From: Temnothorax longispinosus
Lineage: Eukaryota > Arthropoda > Insecta > Hymenoptera > Formicidae
Direction of reading: 5' to 3'
NCBI RefSeq assembly: GCF_030848805.1
Contig: NC_092359.1
Coordinates: 14,311,102 to 14,375,101 of the forward strand
Length of the DNA: 64,000 bases
Of the stretch, positions 48,430-59,795 are shown one piece after another. The notes below the pieces were generated by a model that was not told the origin of the DNA, made no database searches, and saw nothing but the letters and a program-made list of their open reading frames with translations. Position numbers and translations under genes: made by a program. Numbering within the stretch: position 1 is the stretch's first letter; the number at the start of each line of letters is the position of its first letter.

Positions 48430-48900
48430 TATTCGTAGTACGATTTTATCGTTGATGATCTTCGATGCGGAAATCGGAATTTCCACAAATCGCGCAATTC
48501 AACGTGTTGCACAAAAGCGGGAACGTTCAGGCTCTTGATCGCGCCGACTTTAAGGGAGTAAATCGCGTAGGACATGCTTGCTTAGAACGATTACACGAGT
48601 GACCGATCGGTGGTGAGGCTCACCATCCCAGCAGCCGCCGCAGTCTCTCACGTATTCGCCGCTCTCCAACCCCCTTTCTCCTCTCTTATCATGTTGCTCC
48701 TTTTCTCATCTTCTCTGCCCGACATGGCACGTTCCCGGCTTCTCGTGCCCCTTCGCCGAGCTAGAATTCTCGCTCCGTTTACTTTGCGCGCGACGAAGAG
48801 GCTGACCTCGGCAGTTTACAATGGTGCGCGCATTAACACGTCCCACGTTGTCGGGGTGTCCTGCGACATGATTCTAATTGTAAGACGCGATTGAGATCTG
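48430..48900 (+). other. GC-rich island, possible 5' exon or promoter
   Basis: Abruptly GC-richer than both flanks, with many CpG and pyrimidine tracts. A 94-codon frame (48610-48894) is open but looks like low-complexity UTR or promoter sequence, and a donor-like ATTGTAAGA lies near 48876. The nearest downstream gene on + is the tachykinin gene, whose first coding exon is preceded by a splice acceptor. An untranslated first exon here is therefore conceivable, but this is inference. Confidence 0.3.
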
Positions 48901-50268
48901 TGGATATATCGCTTTTTCTATTTCTTTTTATCGGAATATCATTATAGCTAAAGCATGTCAATGAGCGCGCTTTGATATTATTACAGTTCTGAAGTAATAG
49001 TGCGTGGTTCCATTAATTAGAAAAGTTAAAGTTTATAACACGGCGTGTGTTTATACGAAATTTATCGTTGGTATAGTTATTGCATAATGTGCTGCGAAAT
49101 ATCGCGAATGCATATAGAATCTAGCCGTGCAGCAATTGGAATTCATACATATCATTAACGTATTAACATTAATCGATGATACGGTTGCATATATTTACGT
49201 AAGCAAATTGGCTAGCCCATGGGACAAAAGTATGCGTGTTTAGGACCTTAGAGTTTACGCCTACTCTATATTTACTCGCGCAAATTTACATCCGATTGCA
49301 ACATTTCACTATAAGAGGCTGATATACATACATATATATATTATGTGATTCATTATATGTACTATTTGTTATATATAATAATACAAAACTAAAACCAAAA
49401 AGAAGAAAAGAGCATGACTTAAAACGATGGACTACAGCAAAGAAGATAAACAAAGAATAATATATAAATATTAAGACACATTTTTACTGAAATATTTAAG
49501 AATCAAATGAAATAGTTAATGTAATTACGCGATTCCAATGGAAAAGAAACGAGTCTCTCTGATCGCAAGTTTTCGAATTATGAGTATCTCTAAATATAAA
49601 AGAAATTATTAAACTTTTATATTAATTGTGTTAAATATTTATTTGCATGTCTATGACATACAATATGGTAATGTCACGTGTTTACGCATGAATATTGGAT
49701 CGCACTGAATGGAAATTTATTAAACTGAAATCGATCAGCGTGTCAATATGACGGCGAAATAATATGCTTTAAAAAATGAAAAATAATAACGAAGCAACGT
49801 CGCTCTTCCAGTCGATAGCTTTTACGAAGTTTTACATGCATATATACATAGGGCTGTTGTATATCATATAAATCACATATTTTTAATCAACTCTTCTTTA
49901 ATATTTCTATGCAGAAGAAACAATTTTAAGACATCAAAAATATTAATAAAAATTATATTGCAATAAATCTGTTAAACAAAATCAATTACATTTTAAGACT
50001 TTTTATTTTAGCACAATTAAAAAATAAAAAATATTTACACGATTAATTAAGTATGCTTACTTAACTAACAATAAAAAATATTTATAATAAAAAATAATTA
50101 CTTAACTATGTTAATTTTTAAAAACTAATTGAACATACTAAAAACATTTTTTATGTTTAATTTATTTAATCAGAAAAGAGATTAGAAATATAATGTAAAA
50201 ACTTCAATGAGATATATAAAGTGCAAAATTCGATGGTTATTAGATTTTGAATTTCAGAATATCACTTG
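48901..50268. other. AT-rich stretch, no gene
   Basis: Nothing supportable on either strand. It may be part of a long 5' intron of the tachykinin gene. Confidence 0.4.
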
Positions 50269-50270
50269 TA

Positions 50271-50460
50271 AAGGAGAGTGGAGTAATTGCAAACACGGGG
50301 TAAACGCGAATGATACTATTGTGTAGTAGGTATATTAGAGTAGTGATATTCTCCCATCACTTCTCGTACTCGTACCACTGAGCGTATATCGGACTATCGT
50401 TGGGTGCGAGAAAAGAGAGAATATCACTACTCTAATATACAATAGTAATCCACTCTTCCC
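50271..50460. mobile_element. TA-flanked MITE, 190 bp
   Basis: The left end is AAGGAGAGTGGAGTAATTGC and the right end, read inward, is GGGAAGAGTGGATTACTATT. TA occurs outside both (50269-50270, 50461-50462). An inner perfect inverted repeat is GTATATTAGAGTAGTGATAT with its mirror. It is non-coding and groups by its ends with the other TA-flanked elements. Confidence 0.75.
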
Positions 50461-50462
50461 TA

Positions 50463-51976
50463 TATGAAATATTTTATTTTCAATCTTAATGGCGACGGTG
50501 GTAATTGTAACCGCAAAGATGCTTCTATCTCATATGCATATTAAGAAAAGTTATTCCACTATGCTGTAAAAGGAAATAAAGTTATACATTAGATATGGAT
50601 AAGATAGAACAATTTGCATACAGATTATTTAATAAAAGAAAAGTTCATATAATTAAGATATAATATTTAATGTAGCACATTGCAGTCAATAAATGTATTT
50701 AAATTTATATGTTTCCAATCGGCCCTAAGAAAACACCAATAAATCTACACATGCAGTTTTATTATTTAAACACGAGAATTTAAAACATGTTCTCGATTTA
50801 CATGTTCTCGAAGTACGAGAACGTACTTTTCCTATTTCTCGATAGCCGCTTATATTGATATTCTTTAGTCTCGCCATGGCACACGAGATGCTTTGAGAAA
50901 AGCAAGCCTTTATCCTATCCTTCGCTAATTATAGTCTCCGCTTTGAAGGGTAGCGGCACTTTTAAACCTTATAAAATTAAATAATCTGTCGAGAAGCGCG
51001 GCAAGAATGGAATTACACGAGCCGTTTTTTTTACCGTTGTATTTATACGTTTGGCGCAAGTTAAATATGCCTTAAAAGTATACGATTATTTCCACACGGC
51101 GTGCATTTCTTTCTAAATTAATCAGGCGCTCCCTCGTAAGTCGATTCACTCCCGATTTATCGTTCCTCTTAATATTCGTGCCATACCTATACATTTCTTG
51201 AAATGTTTCCCCGATTCAACATGCGGGTATATTTTCTTTTGATATCGCGCGCGAGAAAGCGATTTTGCCCCTTCCTGTATTTCCGATATCCACTTTTATT
51301 TTACACGTTCCGTGTCGCGTAAATATTTTCTCGCAATATGATTTTCTTATGTGATAAATTCTTGCGTGTAACATATGTATCATGTGAAAAGCATGCTTTA
51401 AGCTCCTCGTGCTTTCTCTTCTCTAGCATAGCGGCAAAATATTTCTATTTATACGCGCATTGTACTTATACGTTAGATTTATTGTGACGGATGCAAATTT
51501 AGTTATACTTATTTGAAATCTAATTTCTTTTTTGCAAGAATTAATAACTAAAAAAATAACTTTTTCTACAATACAATTAATAAATAAATGACTTTTTAAA
51601 TGACTGTTTATTCGTTCTTTCTTGTATTAATTGTGCTTCAAACACTAATATGTAACAAGTATGCAATTTGAATTAGTGTCATTTGAGTATCTGAGGGCTG
51701 TATCCGACGGATCGTTAGTCCCGGCTTGGTTCCTGATGAACAATCAAATGTGGTTACGTGACACGTCGATAAATTAGTTCAGCGTGATATAGATTGATTT
51801 TCGCGTACATGTCAAGATACAACAACGAGAATAGCGCAACATTCGGCGCATGTCCTATAACGCGGAAATTCGATAGGCATATCCACATTGAAGGATATAA
51901 GTATCGAAGAGAGATGATTGTATTGATGAATATACTATTTTATAGATACTGACTATTTATCTTCGATATGTTTTAG
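50463..51976. other. 5' flank or intron upstream of the tachykinin coding exon
   Basis: No ORF. It ends with a branch-like ACTGAC and the acceptor TATGTTTTAG directly before the first coding exon, so at least the 3' part is probably intron. GGATATAAG near 51893 could alternatively be a TATA box for an unspliced leader. 50800-51450 is GC-balanced. Confidence 0.4.
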
Positions 51977-52169
51977 AATGCTTATCAGCTCGGTCCTCTT
52001 CGTGGCAGTCTGGACTAGTTCGTCATTTGCAGAAGAATCGTCCTCGAGTAATGCCGCTTCCTCCAAACGGGCGCCCATGGGGTTTCAGGGTATGCGCGGA
52101 AAGAAGGACCTCATTCCCACGGTCGCGGAACACAGTGAGCTGTCTAAAAGAACGTTAGTGGATTTTCAG
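51977..52169 (+). CDS. Tk: Tk exon, coding 1 (signal peptide, first repeat)
   Basis: Starts one base before the ATG, directly after acceptor TATGTTTTAG, and ends TTTTCAG before GTAAGT. It encodes residues 1-64: signal peptide, Ser-rich spacer, APMGFQGMR-GKK and the first half of a decayed repeat (KR-TLVDFQ). Confidence 0.92.
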
Positions 52170-54613
52170 GTAAGTTACTGGTCTATTAAACTTTTTTATT
52201 AAAATCGACGTAAAGAAGAAGAAAGGTCTAAATTTGTCTAGTTGTCTAGTTTTTATCTTTTGAATTATTTATGAGAGAGATTTCGTTCAATGATTACAGG
52301 GTAAGGACTCGAGCGCGCCCGACATTGAGGACAATCTCTTGCACGAGGAGTTTGACAAACGAGCACTGATGGGATTTCAGGGTATGAGGGGGAAGAAGGA
52401 TTATTTGATACCTGATTTTGAAGATTCCTACTTCCGTGAGGACTACGAGAAAAGAGCGCCAATGGGTTTTCAGGGTATGAGAGGCAAAAAGGCATTCGAG
52501 GACGAATACTATAAACGTGCACCCATGGGATTTCAAGGAATGAGAGGGAAAAAATCTTTGGAAGAGGTAAGCTTAAACATTCGAATAAAATTATTATGTT
52601 GGAAGAGCTCTTAGGGCGATAATAGATCAACATCTACAACTTATAAGATTCTTCTTAAACATGAGGTTGTTTACAAAGTGGATGCTACAAACAGACTATT
52701 AGTTCACTCTTTCTTTGAGCCACTTTGTCAGTTTATGTAAGCACCGCGAAAAGATTCTTGGTCGTCCAAGCATTTTAAATAGTTGCGTGCCTCTTAATTG
52801 GCAGACTTTAATTTTCCTAAAACGCTATCATTGTCGTTTATATTCTATTTTATTAAGAAATGGCAATTTGCAGGTATTGAGCGAAATTGAAAAGAGGGCC
52901 GCGATGGGCTTTTACGGTACTAGAGGCAAAAAAACATACGTTTTCGAGTATCCACAAGATTATGAAAAGAGACTTCTTGCGATGGGATTTCAAGATATGC
53001 GCGATAAGCTGAAAGAATTTCCGGCAGAGTGGGAGAAAAGAGCTCCCATGGGATTTCAGGGGATGAGAGGCAAGAAAGCATTGCTCGACAAGATAGAAGA
53101 ACTTGAGAAACGAGCCTATATGGGTTTTCAGGTAAGTTAATTAGTTGCTTAATTATGGAAACATGATATCTAATAGATTTTCCTAAAAGAAAACATATTC
53201 TATGCGAAGTGTAATAACTTTGTGCTGTGGTTATTATGAAAGAATGTAATAGTTTAGTATAGTAAACCAATTGATAAAAAACATTGGTAAAAAATAAAAA
53301 ATAAAGTTTTGGAAATGTTATTAACTGTTTAATTAATGATTGTTTCAGGGTATGAGAGGCAAAAAGGACGCCTTTGAAAATTATGTAGATTACATAGATC
53401 CTGACATGGATTTCGACAAGAGAGCGCCAATGGGTTTTCAAGGGATGAGAGGCAAGAAAGACACCGATAAGAGGGCATCGATGGGTTTTCAAGGTATGAG
53501 AGGCAAGAGGAGTGTAGGACAAAGATTTCAGACCGGAATGGATTTTGACCGGCATGGAACTCAATCATTAAACGAATATCAAGGTAGAGTCCGTGCTGCT
53601 TATATGTGACCTATAATAATTAAATAAAGGAGAAGCATTTGAAATATTATGACAATTGATATTTGTTATTAATATTGGTTTTTGTAAAATATTCCTCACG
53701 TTACAATTATTAATGGTCTTATAAAATAATTTAATTATAAGATAAATATATTTTATCAATAATTTAAAGAGTAATTAATCGAGAACCATTTACTTTGAAC
53801 TCATGTGAGTCTAGTTTCATAAAGCTTGCTATATAACATTATAATACATTGAAACTTGTATTATTTTTAGTATAAATTTTAATATTAAAAGTGGTTAATG
53901 CAGCAACTTAATGAAAGTTATTTCTTTTATATAAGGAATTTCGAAAACCTCTGAAGATGCGGTTGCACGAAAACGAAAAAAAATAAAAATTATTCGCGTG
54001 CCTGAATAGTTTTTATTGCAGTCGATATATATTTAATTAACTGTGCTGTAACTTGATGAGAAATATTTTCTTTCGTTTTTATCGCGCACTCCAGAGTATT
54101 TTGTGAAATAGCTAAATGCTTTCCGAATGTCCCTTGTAACGCCACTAGACGATACAATCGATCGAGTCCTTGTAAGTGGAAGGAACGCGTATAACGAAGG
54201 CTTCCCAAATATTTGTCTTATTATCCATGCATCTCCGAATAAACTCTGTAGTGAGACGGACAATTTTCTTTTTGTTCTCTTCCTTTTTCTCCGTCCGCGT
54301 ACGCCGTGCGATTTTTAGCTCGAAATTGTCACACTGGTCCACGTTGTGTTTCCCCCGTGCAGGAATGAACGATAGGAGACATGCTCTAGCCTCGTGCCAA
54401 GTTGAAAAGCGATCGCCCTTCCGATATTTTGATATGCGCGGTAAGAAAAATCCACGATGGGAGTTACGGGGAATGTTTGTGGGGGTGAGAGGCAAAAAGT
54501 GGGCGAGAGCCCCGTACGAGGACAACAGCCCGTTCGTAAGGGTGTTTGATAACACCGAGAGGATCGGCGTGGATGGGGATTCGCCGGCAACATTAGGTAA
54601 TTCGATCAGTTGA
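51978..54613 (+). CDS. Tk: Tachykinin-related peptide precursor (prepro-tachykinin)
   Basis: Secreted neuropeptide precursor. The mature C-terminally amidated peptides act through tachykinin-type G-protein-coupled receptors in brain and gut. Coding exons are 51978-52169, 52300-52566, 52874-53131, 53349-53583 and 54363-54613. All junctions are GT-AG and the phases close to 1203 nt, giving 400 aa. Residues 1-18 are a signal peptide (MLISSVLFVAVWTSSSFA). Processed units lie between KR and GKK/GKR: APMGFQGMR five times (first at 32-40), ALMGFQGMR, AAMGFYGTR, AYMGFQGMR, ASMGFQGMR, SPFRYFDMR (335-343) and NPRWELRGMFVGVR (347-360). Glycine after each supplies the amide. Two further repeats are decayed: TLVDFQ-GKD (59-66) and LLAMGFQDMRDK (187-198, no amidation Gly). 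Reading through the fourth donor gives a 325-aa form. Identification is certain; the final exon boundary is well supported by phase. Confidence 0.96.
52300..52566 (+). CDS. Tk: Tk exon, coding 2 (three repeats)
   Basis: Acceptor TGATTACAG and donor GTAAGC, phase 0 at both sides, residues 65-153. It begins GKDSSAPD where an intact repeat would read GMRGKK. It then has ALMGFQGMR and two APMGFQGMR units separated by acidic spacers. Confidence 0.95.
52874..53131 (+). CDS. Tk: Tk exon, coding 3 (four repeats, one decayed)
   Basis: Acceptor AATTTGCAG and donor GTAAGT, phase 0, residues 154-239. It encodes AAMGFYGTR, the decayed LLAMGFQDMRDK, APMGFQGMR and AYMGFQ. The last repeat is cut by the intron after Gln and completed in the next exon. 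Confidence 0.95.
53349..53583 (+). CDS. Tk: Tk exon, coding 4 (two and a half repeats)
   Basis: Acceptor TTGTTTCAG. It starts GMRGKK, finishing the split AYMGFQ repeat, then carries APMGFQGMR-GKK and ASMGFQGMR-GKR. The donor is CAAG/GTAGAG, leaving one base of a Gly codon (phase 1). Without splicing, translation continues eight codons to TGA at 53607-53609. Confidence 0.9.
53584..53609 (+). CDS. Tk: Alternative Tk 3' end by retained intron
   Basis: If the fourth donor is not used, the frame adds RVRAAYM after EYQG and stops at 53609. The precursor is then 325 aa and lacks SPFRYFDMR and NPRWELRGMFVGVR. AATAAA follows 14 bases later, which makes this a plausible real isoform and not just an unspliced read-through. 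Confidence 0.55.
53623..53628 (+). terminator. Polyadenylation signal for short Tk form
   Basis: A consensus AATAAA 14 bases after the alternative stop codon, inside the last intron of the long form. Confidence 0.55.
54363..54613 (+). CDS. Tk: Tk exon, coding 5 (SPFRYFDMR and NPRWEL peptides)
   Basis: The acceptor is a pyrimidine tract ending CCCCCGTGCAG. Two bases complete the split Gly codon, then MNDRRHALASCQVEKR leads to SPFRYFDMR-GKK and NPRWELRGMFVGVR-GKK, and a non-peptide tail to TGA. The codon phase matches the previous exon exactly. A GGTAATT near 54597 could be a further donor, so a longer 3' end is possible. Confidence 0.88.
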
Positions 54614-54768
54614 CAGCCAATTAGTAGCAAACATTTATGTCGCGAGATTCTCTTTTTTGCTTTATTCATTTTTCATGGGTACCTAATGGCTGAAAGATTA
54701 TGCTTCTAGTATTTATCAAGTGTCAAGCTAGTTATTAGAATTTGTTTGCAGAGAAAAATAATTAATTA

Positions 54769-54774
54769 AATAAA
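54769..54774 (+). terminator. Candidate polyadenylation signal for long Tk form
   Basis: AATAAA about 155 bases after the stop of the last exon, in AT-rich DNA where the hexamer is common; the assignment is by position only. Confidence 0.4.
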
Positions 54775-54898
54775 AAAGAAATTAAGTTAAAAAATTATCT
54801 TTTTTCGTAAAAGTGTTCATCAAAGTATCTTCTATACAACTATCATAAATGCGACATGTCATTCGCAGAAATTTTTGATATGCAAAATATCATATATT

Positions 54899-55184
54899 CT
54901 TTTCCTAACGCGAGCGTGAAATGGGCCGCTTTTCGCGCTTGTTTTGAGTGAGCAAAACGATCCATTTCTCCACTAGTTGAAAAATGGAGTCATTTCTCAA
55001 CTAGTGGAGAAATGAAATTGTAAAACAAGCGCGAAAAACGGCCTGTTTCACACTCTTGTTAGGAAAAATAGTATGAACAACTCGTGGGAAGAGTGGTCGA
55101 GTCCAATTCGCTCGTGCGACCAACTTCCCACTCATTCAGAATCGACCACTTTTCCCACTAGTTGTACAATATACTATTTATCTA
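54899..55184. repeat. Twin-hairpin dispersed repeat, copy 2
   Basis: Same order of two inverted repeats as 21832-22139: TTTCCTAACGCGAGCGTGAA with its mirror, then TAGTATGAACAACTCGTGGG with its mirror ending AGTTGTACAATATACTA. There are small deletions in the loops relative to copy 1. It lies just 3' of the tachykinin gene. Confidence 0.8.
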
Positions 55185-55820
55185 TTTATTTTGCATGCGA
55201 CACATCGAGCATTTAAGTGTACTCATTGTCAGTATACTTGTAATATACATTGATATATTTTACTCTCTTGTCGTAATAAAATTTATCTACGCTTCTGAAT
55301 TCTATACTTCATCTATATTCTATGATTAACACTTATAATCACCCGTTTACGAATTATTCCGCACTATTAATGCTATGAAAATATTTTTTTTTCCTTGCAT
55401 ACGGGTGCCAAGTGACATTTAAAACAAAGCTAAGAATTATCTTCCTCGCAACTACGAGACAATAGCGACGCAAGGGTCTGCTTTAAAAGTTTCTCTGCGG
55501 CATATTGTCATCGAAAAGTTGCTTACCATTGTGTATAGACGATTGCACGAAATAGCGATAAAATTCTAACTTTGGGATGACAGTTTGACTGAGTTATCTA
55601 CGCATAATTCAATTACAACTGGTTTATTGAAATGCATAAATATTTAATCAATCTTGAATCGCATTATTTCTTTATTGATTTAGCTACTTTATTTTAATTT
55701 TTATTGAGAAAAAAATAGTAACAAAGGATCAAACAGTAAATTTTCTATTAAAAAATACACTTTAAATATTCTTTCAAACAATTTATAATTGCACATAATT
55801 TCTTATTGGTGTCATGGCAT
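55185..55820. other. AT-rich stretch, no gene
   Basis: Nothing supportable seen on either strand. Confidence 0.5.
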
Positions 55821-55825
55821 TATAT

Positions 55826-55994
55826 AAGGTGTTCTATTTAACTCTTACTTCAAATATCTCCATTATTTTTACAAATATAAAAAAGTAGTTAACTTTTTGC
55901 ATATTTCCCTTAAAACTATACAACTTCTTCCTTAACCACTTTTTCATATTTGTAAAAGCAACGAAATTATTTAAGATGTAAGAGTTAAACAGGA
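55826..55994. mobile_element. Foldback MITE, ~170 bp
   Basis: The left end reads AAGGTGTTCTATTTAACTCT and the right end, read inward, CAAAGTGTCCTGTTTAACTC. The arms continue with ACAAATATAAAAAAGTAGTTAA and its mirror. TATATA flanks both sides, so a TA-type target is likely. Confidence 0.7.
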
Positions 55995-55999
55995 CACTT

Positions 56000-58900
56000 T
56001 GTATATACGTATATATATCATCGTCACATATGTATAATATAAATATGTCCTATTTATATGCATTAAGTATACATATAAGTATATGTAGGTGTATAAAAAG
56101 TTTTTATTTTAAATGAGAAATGTTAAGTAAATAAATAATGTAAAAACTCTCTTTCACACACACTTCAAGTATAAAATTAGGAGTAAGTTACTCTATTATA
56201 TTATACAGCAATAAGAGTTGTTCTTTAGATAAAGTTTTGTCCTTAGCTCTTCGTATAATTATACTAAACAATTGACGATAGAATGCGTCGATTCCCCAAA
56301 TATGTCGAAGGTATCGTAAACACCATATTTTCTGCTTTGTGTTTCAGATTCACAATAATACAGCAGCTCTTAGAAACGGTAACGAAACTGTTACGAAACG
56401 TCTCCTCCAAATAATTTAACCGATGTAGCTAAATCTAAGAACGAGAAAAAAAGAGAAGAAGACGCGTTTATCAGTTATGATGATGGGTGCAAGTATGCTG
56501 TCGTCTGTTGATTTATCAATCCGTTAATTAAGGCTACGTTGTTATAATTATTTTTACATGTCATAAGCTCTAATGTCATAAGATCTTGGTCTAGTCAACG
56601 TAGTTCGTTATATATATCCTATCATTTATATTTTGCCGCTATATTACAAGATTCAGAATTGCGTGCGTTGGACGCAGGTCGCAAGCCGCATGTCGCAGAT
56701 ACAATCGCGGTTGAGAGCGTAAACTCAAGTGTGCACAATGAACATAATGTATGGAAGAAGAGTTCTACGACAGTGTTTCATAAACGGTATTTCGCGAAAC
56801 TCTTGTTGCGATTCCATGAATAACTCTCCTGTGAGAAAATTAAATTATCTAAAATTTTTATTCTATACTTTTTATCTATGGCCAAGATATATTTTGAAAA
56901 ATTTTATATATAAAAAAGAAATATTGTTTAATTGACGATTTTCCATATCAAATATATGATACGTAAATTAATCAATCAAATCACTCAAAGAATTTAATCT
57001 ACATTATGTTAAATAAAATCTAAATTATGTTTAAGTATCTAATATATATTACGCATTAAATTAAATTTTTTGTAAAAAAAATTGTTGTTAATGAGACAAG
57101 AGTTTAACATGCTTAAAGTTATATTTATAAAAAATGTGTCTAAATTTCTAAATATTAATTAAACTGTTATTTAAAAAAATCATGCTTAAAAATAGATATA
57201 TTTAAATATAATACTATTAAATTTTGTTTATTTTTTAAACAAAGACTGTATGCATTAATTAGATACAAAGAAGCTTGTTAATAATTGAAACACGAGTACC
57301 TATCTGTTTTTAGGTTGCATTTTAATATAACTACAAAAAATTTTTGATTTATGTGCATTTACGATTTGGGTCTTCCGACCTGTGTTGCAAACGACACGTT
57401 ATACTGACGATGTGTAATTAGTAAGATTGAATAACTCGAAGATATCTTCCGCCGATTACAATTGTACATGTCAGCGAAATCTTTCGAATGATGCCTATAT
57501 CAGTATTATTGTTGATTCATACAGAATGTAAAGAATAGCAATCATAGTAATGATACATTTTTGAATGAATTTGTAGAAACGATTATTCCTTAACAAGAAG
57601 ATTCAAATAAAAATTGATAGTAATTTTGGGATTTTTAACATCAAATATGTTAAACATTTAAAAGTTAAAGTAAAATATCTGTAAAAAGAATATTGTTTTT
57701 AAATTAACAACGAGACAAGAATTTAATGCATGCTCAAAATTAAGTTTACAAAAAAATATTTAAGTTTATAAATGTTGAATATAAGCAGGTACTTGAAATA
57801 AATCACGTACATAAAGTAATTTTATCGTTAAGGAAAAATTGATTTAGGATTCATGGAACAATGTACTTCTACTATTAATATTTTATGGAACACTCTGTAT
57901 ATTTATAAATCCCGTGCAGGATTTGTTCTACTTTAATTTATGGACACATATCGGCGCAATTACGACAAAGTAATTTCACGTCCTCGACTCTGAGAAATAA
58001 AATGTAAACGAGGAATAGATGGCGTGTAAGTTAAGATTGAATAGTGTATAAAAATATCTAGCGTATCTCGTGACATAGATAGGAATTATATTTTTCTCTG
58101 GATGTTAAGCGGTAATTGTTATCGTAGATACAATTACGTTCTTAATCATTGTCCAAATCGTTTTATTTTCGTCTTCCAACGAGATGCAGAATTGATTGAC
58201 GTTGAAAGGTGACCATTTTTGTGGCCATTGGTTCCGCTCAACGAGATAAAATTTAATTCTGATCCTGTTGAGACACTTTTAAGTAATCATGATCCAAAAC
58301 ATTTTACTTCACGTTTAATTTCTACTAATTGTTATATATTTTTTCTAATATAAGTAACGCGATATTACAATAATAGTGGTATTGCACATAATGAATTTCT
58401 TGTTGAGGAATTATAACTTACTAATTTCCATCACGCAGTATGCGGAATTTATGTTGTCATGTACCTCTATGTTTGTTGCATATCTTGTTATAAAATAATA
58501 AATTGCTTCAGGCTCTAATATTTCTATAGCCCATAATGTTTTATTCATGTCCTTTCTTTAATTATTTCATAAATATACAAATGCGAAAATTTAGCATAAA
58601 TAATTATATGTGTATATGTATATACTATATTGATTGGGAGTCGTACATTTTTATTTCCATTCGATGTTATGTAAGTTTTTCTGGATCCGGCATGAATTGA
58701 GTGAGAAACTTAAAGAAATTTCAATGAAAATATTGCAAATTCTGATTGTAATTAGCATAAATAATAATCAATAAATGGTTGTCATGAATGATTTTGTGAC
58801 ATTTTAAGTACCCATTTACGTTCATTTAATGCATGTAAATTTGCTAACAAATAATTATATTAATTTAAAATGGCAAAAGTCTTATCGTTAATGTGTATTA

Positions 58901-59780
58901 TTGAAATAATGAACAATTTGTTTATTTAAGAATTATTTACATGTTTAAGAAGAGTTTGAAATTAAGTTATGCTAAAATGTCTAAAATTATATCGAGTTAT
59001 GCTAAAATTGTGACCAAAATATATGCTACTTATCAAAAGAGTTTAGAAGTGATAAAGATCCGTACTAATTGTTATTGACTGCCTGTACAAATATAATAGA
59101 GGCAACCTTCTTTTACGTGTTAATGTCTGCCACGATTTTCTGTTAATCGTACCTATATCTTGTTTTGTAGTAACCAAAATATGAACATGCAGCAACGTGG
59201 TCATTTTGCCTTGGTACTGGTGAGTAAAGCTCAGGGTAAAACAAATATATGTGTAATAGATACAAATTTGATACTTGATACAGGTCTCATCGTCTTCTCT
59301 GTTACCGTTCACATTTGCGGCATCAAATTCACATATAAATTTTTAACAGAGCATACGAAAAATACACGAAAGATTTAATTAGTATAAGGGTAAGGCGAAT
59401 GTTATGATACTTCCACTGCGCTTTCTTCGAATGTGTACGGATATTAACTCGTGCTAGAACTGTGACAGACTATATTAACTATGCAGACTGAACAGACTGT
59501 GTCCGATTGCCACGCTAGTCTTAATTATGGGTCAACCTTATCTTGATTGTTTATATGCTTTTTATTTCAAAATCTTTTTATGAATAAAAATTGCATTTAT
59601 TATTTAAAATAGTATATTATACACTTGCAAAAAGTTTTATTCTAACTAATAATACGTCTCTTAACTTTATTTACTCAAAATGGCAAATATTAATACAAAA
59701 TATCGAAAGGCTCAAAAATTTACTTTAATACTACTAAGTCAGTTTTTTATATTTCTTAACTATAATACTATTTCAATTTT
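56000..59780. other. Intergenic AT-rich stretch
   Basis: 3.8 kb without a gene I can support. Frames at 56729-56935 (+) and 59043-59378 (both strands) lack recognisable features. A GC-richer patch lies at 56640-56720. Confidence 0.45.
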
Positions 59781-59795
59781 AATAAAACTCAGGGG

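Noticed and set aside
48610..48894. 94-codon + frame in a GC-rich island
   Set aside because: Low-complexity composition (P/A/S/L/R-rich) typical of UTR or promoter DNA; no conserved feature.
52265..53568. Long - strand frames (122 and 214 codons) opposite the Tk exons
   Set aside because: Antisense of the peptide repeats; their pseudo-repeats mirror the + strand coding repeats.
54145..54669. 174-codon - strand frame opposite the last Tk exon
   Set aside because: Antisense shadow; the + strand encodes KR-SPFRYFDMR-GKK and NPRWEL...GVR-GKK in the correct splice phase.
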